Source: Campylobacterales bacterium (lineage in GTDB: Bacteria > Campylobacterota > Campylobacteria > Campylobacterales > Sulfurovaceae). Taken from it: a stretch of 7,276 nucleotides of DNA. Location: contig JACXUN010000076.1 in assembly GCA_014763905.1 (NCBI GenBank), positions 1 through 7,276 on the forward strand, in the 5' to 3' direction. This document shows, piece by piece, positions 5,903-7,276 of this stretch. Position 1 is the stretch's first letter. Every line of letters begins with the position of its first letter. The notes beneath the pieces were generated by a model. The model saw only the letters and a list, made by a program, of their open reading frames with translations. It was not told where the DNA came from and did not search any database. The translations under genes and the position numbers were made by a program.

Positions 5903-5927
5903 GCTCTGGGGTGATTTACCCCAGAGC
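5903..5927. terminator. Perfect 10-bp hairpin containing the metY stop codon
   Basis: GCTCTGGGGT (5903-5912) and ACCCCAGAGC (5918-5927) pair perfectly around a 5-nt loop. The metY stop (TAA, 5918-5916) and its last codons lie inside the hairpin. It is GC-rich and sits in the convergent gap, as a terminator or 3'-end stabiliser would, but no U-tract follows on either strand. Function as a terminator is therefore uncertain. Confidence 0.45.
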
Positions 5928-7175
5928 CTGAGCCAAATCAGCAATCAGGTCTTCGCTGTCTTCTAATCCGACACTGAGTCGAATCAATCCCGGTGCCACT
6001 CCGGCATCTTTAAGCTCTTGGGCTGAAAGCTGCTGATGGGTGGTACTCGCCGGATGCGTGATGATCGATTTACTGTCTCCGATATTGACTACCAATTTAA
6101 ATATCTCTGTCTTGTTGGCAATTGCTTTTGCCTCTTCTAATGTTTCTACTTCAAAAGAGAGCAGTCCACTTTGACCTTTTGGGAAATATTTTTGTGCCAA
6201 CTCATGTTTCGGATGAGAGGCTAATCCCGGGTAGTTGACCTTTTTGACCTTAGGGTGCTGCTCCAGATATCGGGCAATGGCTAAGGCAGAATCGGAGTGT
6301 TGTCTCATTCTTAGCGGCAGCGTCTCTAATCCTTGGATATAGAGCCATGAGTTAAATGGACTCGGAGCGGCTCCCAGATCACGAAGCAGAGCAAGCCGGA
6401 TTCTCAATGTGAAGAGCGGTAACGGCAGGTCGCTGTATACCAGACCGTGATAACTGGCATCCGGTTCATTGAAGTGCGCATAACGCAGATTGCCTTTGAT
6501 CTTCTCTACCAAATTGGTTCGTTCAACCACGATACCCCCAATCGCTAATCCTTGACCGGTGGTGTATTTACTCGCACTGTGAACAACCACATCACAGCCC
6601 AAAGTGAGCGGATTACAGAGAATCGGTGTGGCAACCGTATTGTCGACACAGGTGATGATATTATATCTGTCGGCGATTGCAACGATTTTTTCAAAGTCGG
6701 CGACATCGATGCTTGGATTGGTAATGCTCTCAAAGAGAACCAATTTGGATTTCTCATCGACCAGTTGTTCGATTTCTGAGGGATTATTGACATCAAAATA
6801 ACGGGTTTCAATACCGAAACGTTTGATCGTATGTCCGGTTAAGGTAGTCGTACCCCCATAGACCTGTTTGGCAACCAAGATATTGTCTCCCACTTCCGCA
6901 ACGTTGGCAATCGCATAGAAGATAGCAGACATTCCCGAAGCGGTTCCTACTGCGGCAGCTCCTTTTTCCAAAGCGGCAAAACGCTTCTCAAAGACATCGG
7001 TAGTTGGGTTCATTAATCGGGTGTAGATATTGCCTAACTCTTTAAGTTCAAAGAGATTGGCAGCATGATCAGCATCGCGGAACTGGTAAGCGGTTGTCTG
7101 ATAAATCGGTACCGCCATTGTACCTTGGGCATCTTTTTCATATCCGGCATGGATGGCTAATGTCTGTTCTTTCAT
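5916..7175 (-). CDS. metY: O-acetylhomoserine sulfhydrylase (O-acetylhomoserine aminocarboxypropyltransferase)
   Basis: A PLP enzyme of the Cys/Met-metabolism family that replaces the acetyl group of O-acetylhomoserine with sulfide, giving homocysteine and acetate in the cytoplasm. The 419-residue length is typical of MetY, longer than the ~380-400 of MetB/MetC-type relatives. The PLP-binding lysine is K203 in VVHSASKYTTGQG. D178 in CVDNT contacts the pyridine nitrogen. YTRLMNPT (51-58) supplies the phosphate-contact Tyr and Arg, and SGMSAI (80-85) is the usual glycine loop. The C-terminal THPASTTH (373-380) and IRLSVGLE (398-405) blocks are intact. The insertion with LPLPLFTLRIR (250-260) is characteristic of MetY. 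Start ATG 7175 has AAAGG 6 nt upstream. With metX it completes direct sulfhydrylation, although the dsb-like gene lies between them. Its leader shares a 13-mer with metX. Confidence 0.95.
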   Translation of the reverse strand: MKEQTLAIHAGYEKDAQGTMAVPIYQTTAYQFRDADHAANLFELKELGNIYTRLMNPTTDVFEKRFAALEKGAAAVGTASGMSAIFYAIANVAEVGDNILVAKQVYGGTTTLTGHTIKRFGIETRYFDVNNPSEIEQLVDEKSKLVLFESITNPSIDVADFEKIVAIADRYNIITCVDNTVATPILCNPLTLGCDVVVHSASKYTTGQGLAIGGIVVERTNLVEKIKGNLRYAHFNEPDASYHGLVYSDLPLPLFTLRIRLALLRDLGAAPSPFNSWLYIQGLETLPLRMRQHSDSALAIARYLEQHPKVKKVNYPGLASHPKHELAQKYFPKGQSGLLSFEVETLEEAKAIANKTEIFKLVVNIGDSKSIITHPASTTHQQLSAQELKDAGVAPGLIRLSVGLEDSEDLIADLAQALG

Positions 7176-7195
7176 TGGTAACCTTTTTTAATAAC

Positions 7196-7208
7196 CTGAG
7201 TTCGACGG
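7196..7208 (-). promoter_or_regulatory. Shared met motif upstream of metY
   Basis: CCGTCGAACTCAG on the minus strand lies between the -10 box and the ribosome site, 20 nt before the ATG. It starts 3 nt downstream of TATAAT, so it would overlap the transcription start or open the mRNA leader. It is identical to the motif 24 nt upstream of metX (4908-4920). Confidence 0.5.
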
Positions 7209-7211
7209 AGT

Positions 7212-7242
7212 ATTATAGTCACAGAAGCCTAAAAATAGGCAA
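7212..7242 (-). promoter_or_regulatory. metY promoter
   Basis: A perfect TATAAT lies at 7217-7212 on the minus strand. TTGCCT at 7242-7237 (four of six -35 matches) is 19 bp upstream, a slightly long gap. Upstream DNA to the window end is AT-rich with A/T runs, like Campylobacterota promoters, which often depend little on a -35. Confidence 0.6.
7227..7240. promoter_or_regulatory. Palindrome between the -35 and -10 of metY
   Basis: GCCTA-AAAA-TAGGC is a perfect 5-bp inverted repeat with a 4-nt centre. It lies in the metY promoter spacer and overlaps the -35 region. It could be a repressor site. It could also be the terminator of an unseen gene upstream, but no T-run follows the stem on either strand. 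Confidence 0.3.
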
Positions 7243-7276
7243 TCTTCAAAAAAATAAAATTCTTGAATTAGCTACG

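Noticed and set aside
7176..7276. SAM or other known riboswitch upstream of metY
   Set aside because: The leader between TATAAT and the ATG is under 40 nt, too short for known SAM aptamers, and no conserved riboswitch core is visible.

Overview
The window looks like a chromosomal segment of a Campylobacterota (Epsilonproteobacteria) genome, probably from the free-living sulfur-oxidising group (Sulfurimonas/Sulfuricurvum/Sulfurovum type). This rests on the flavour of the proteins, a moderate-to-low GC content, tightly packed genes and short AT-rich promoters. The genus is inferred, not proven.

Layout. Positions 1-2002 (+): the 3' part of a PLP-dependent ACC deaminase/D-cysteine desulfhydrase-like gene, then hisD, which overlaps its end by 23 nt and starts at a GTG. 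Positions 2003-2120: a convergent gap filled from edge to edge by two inverted REP-type units (a BIME-like element), which probably also terminates hisD. Positions 2119-2664 (-): a small response regulator whose receiver domain is followed by a ribbon-helix-helix DNA-binding domain. Its upstream region carries repeated TGTAAC boxes. Positions 2777-4883 (-): a compact operon metX - xseB - nitrilase-fold protein. The last protein lacks the catalytic cysteine of its superfamily. Positions 5000-5848 (+): an exported thioredoxin-fold CPYC disulfide oxidoreductase, divergent from metX. Positions 5846-5927: an imperfect inverted repeat and a strong hairpin between convergent genes. Positions 5916-7175 (-): metY, with its promoter region at 7176-7242.

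How the genes fit together. MetX (homoserine O-acetyltransferase) and MetY (O-acetylhomoserine sulfhydrylase) make homocysteine directly from homoserine, acetyl-CoA and sulfide. This is the direct-sulfhydrylation route to methionine and suits a sulfide-rich lifestyle. They are in separate transcription units split by the dsb-like gene, yet the DNA just upstream of both start codons carries the same 13-mer on the same strand (CCGTCGAACTCAG), matching at 15 of 16 positions when extended. This is the best candidate in the window for an undescribed regulatory element. HisD performs the last two steps of histidine synthesis, and XseB is the small subunit of exonuclease VII.

Most of the window is ordinary housekeeping. 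The points worth checking are the shared met motif, the receiver-RHH regulator with its putative operator boxes, the cysteine-less nitrilase homologue co-transcribed with metX/xseB, and the REP-like structures that exactly fill both convergent gaps. No gene-free stretch exceeds 300 bases. I saw no tRNA, rRNA, CRISPR array, insertion sequence or prophage gene.
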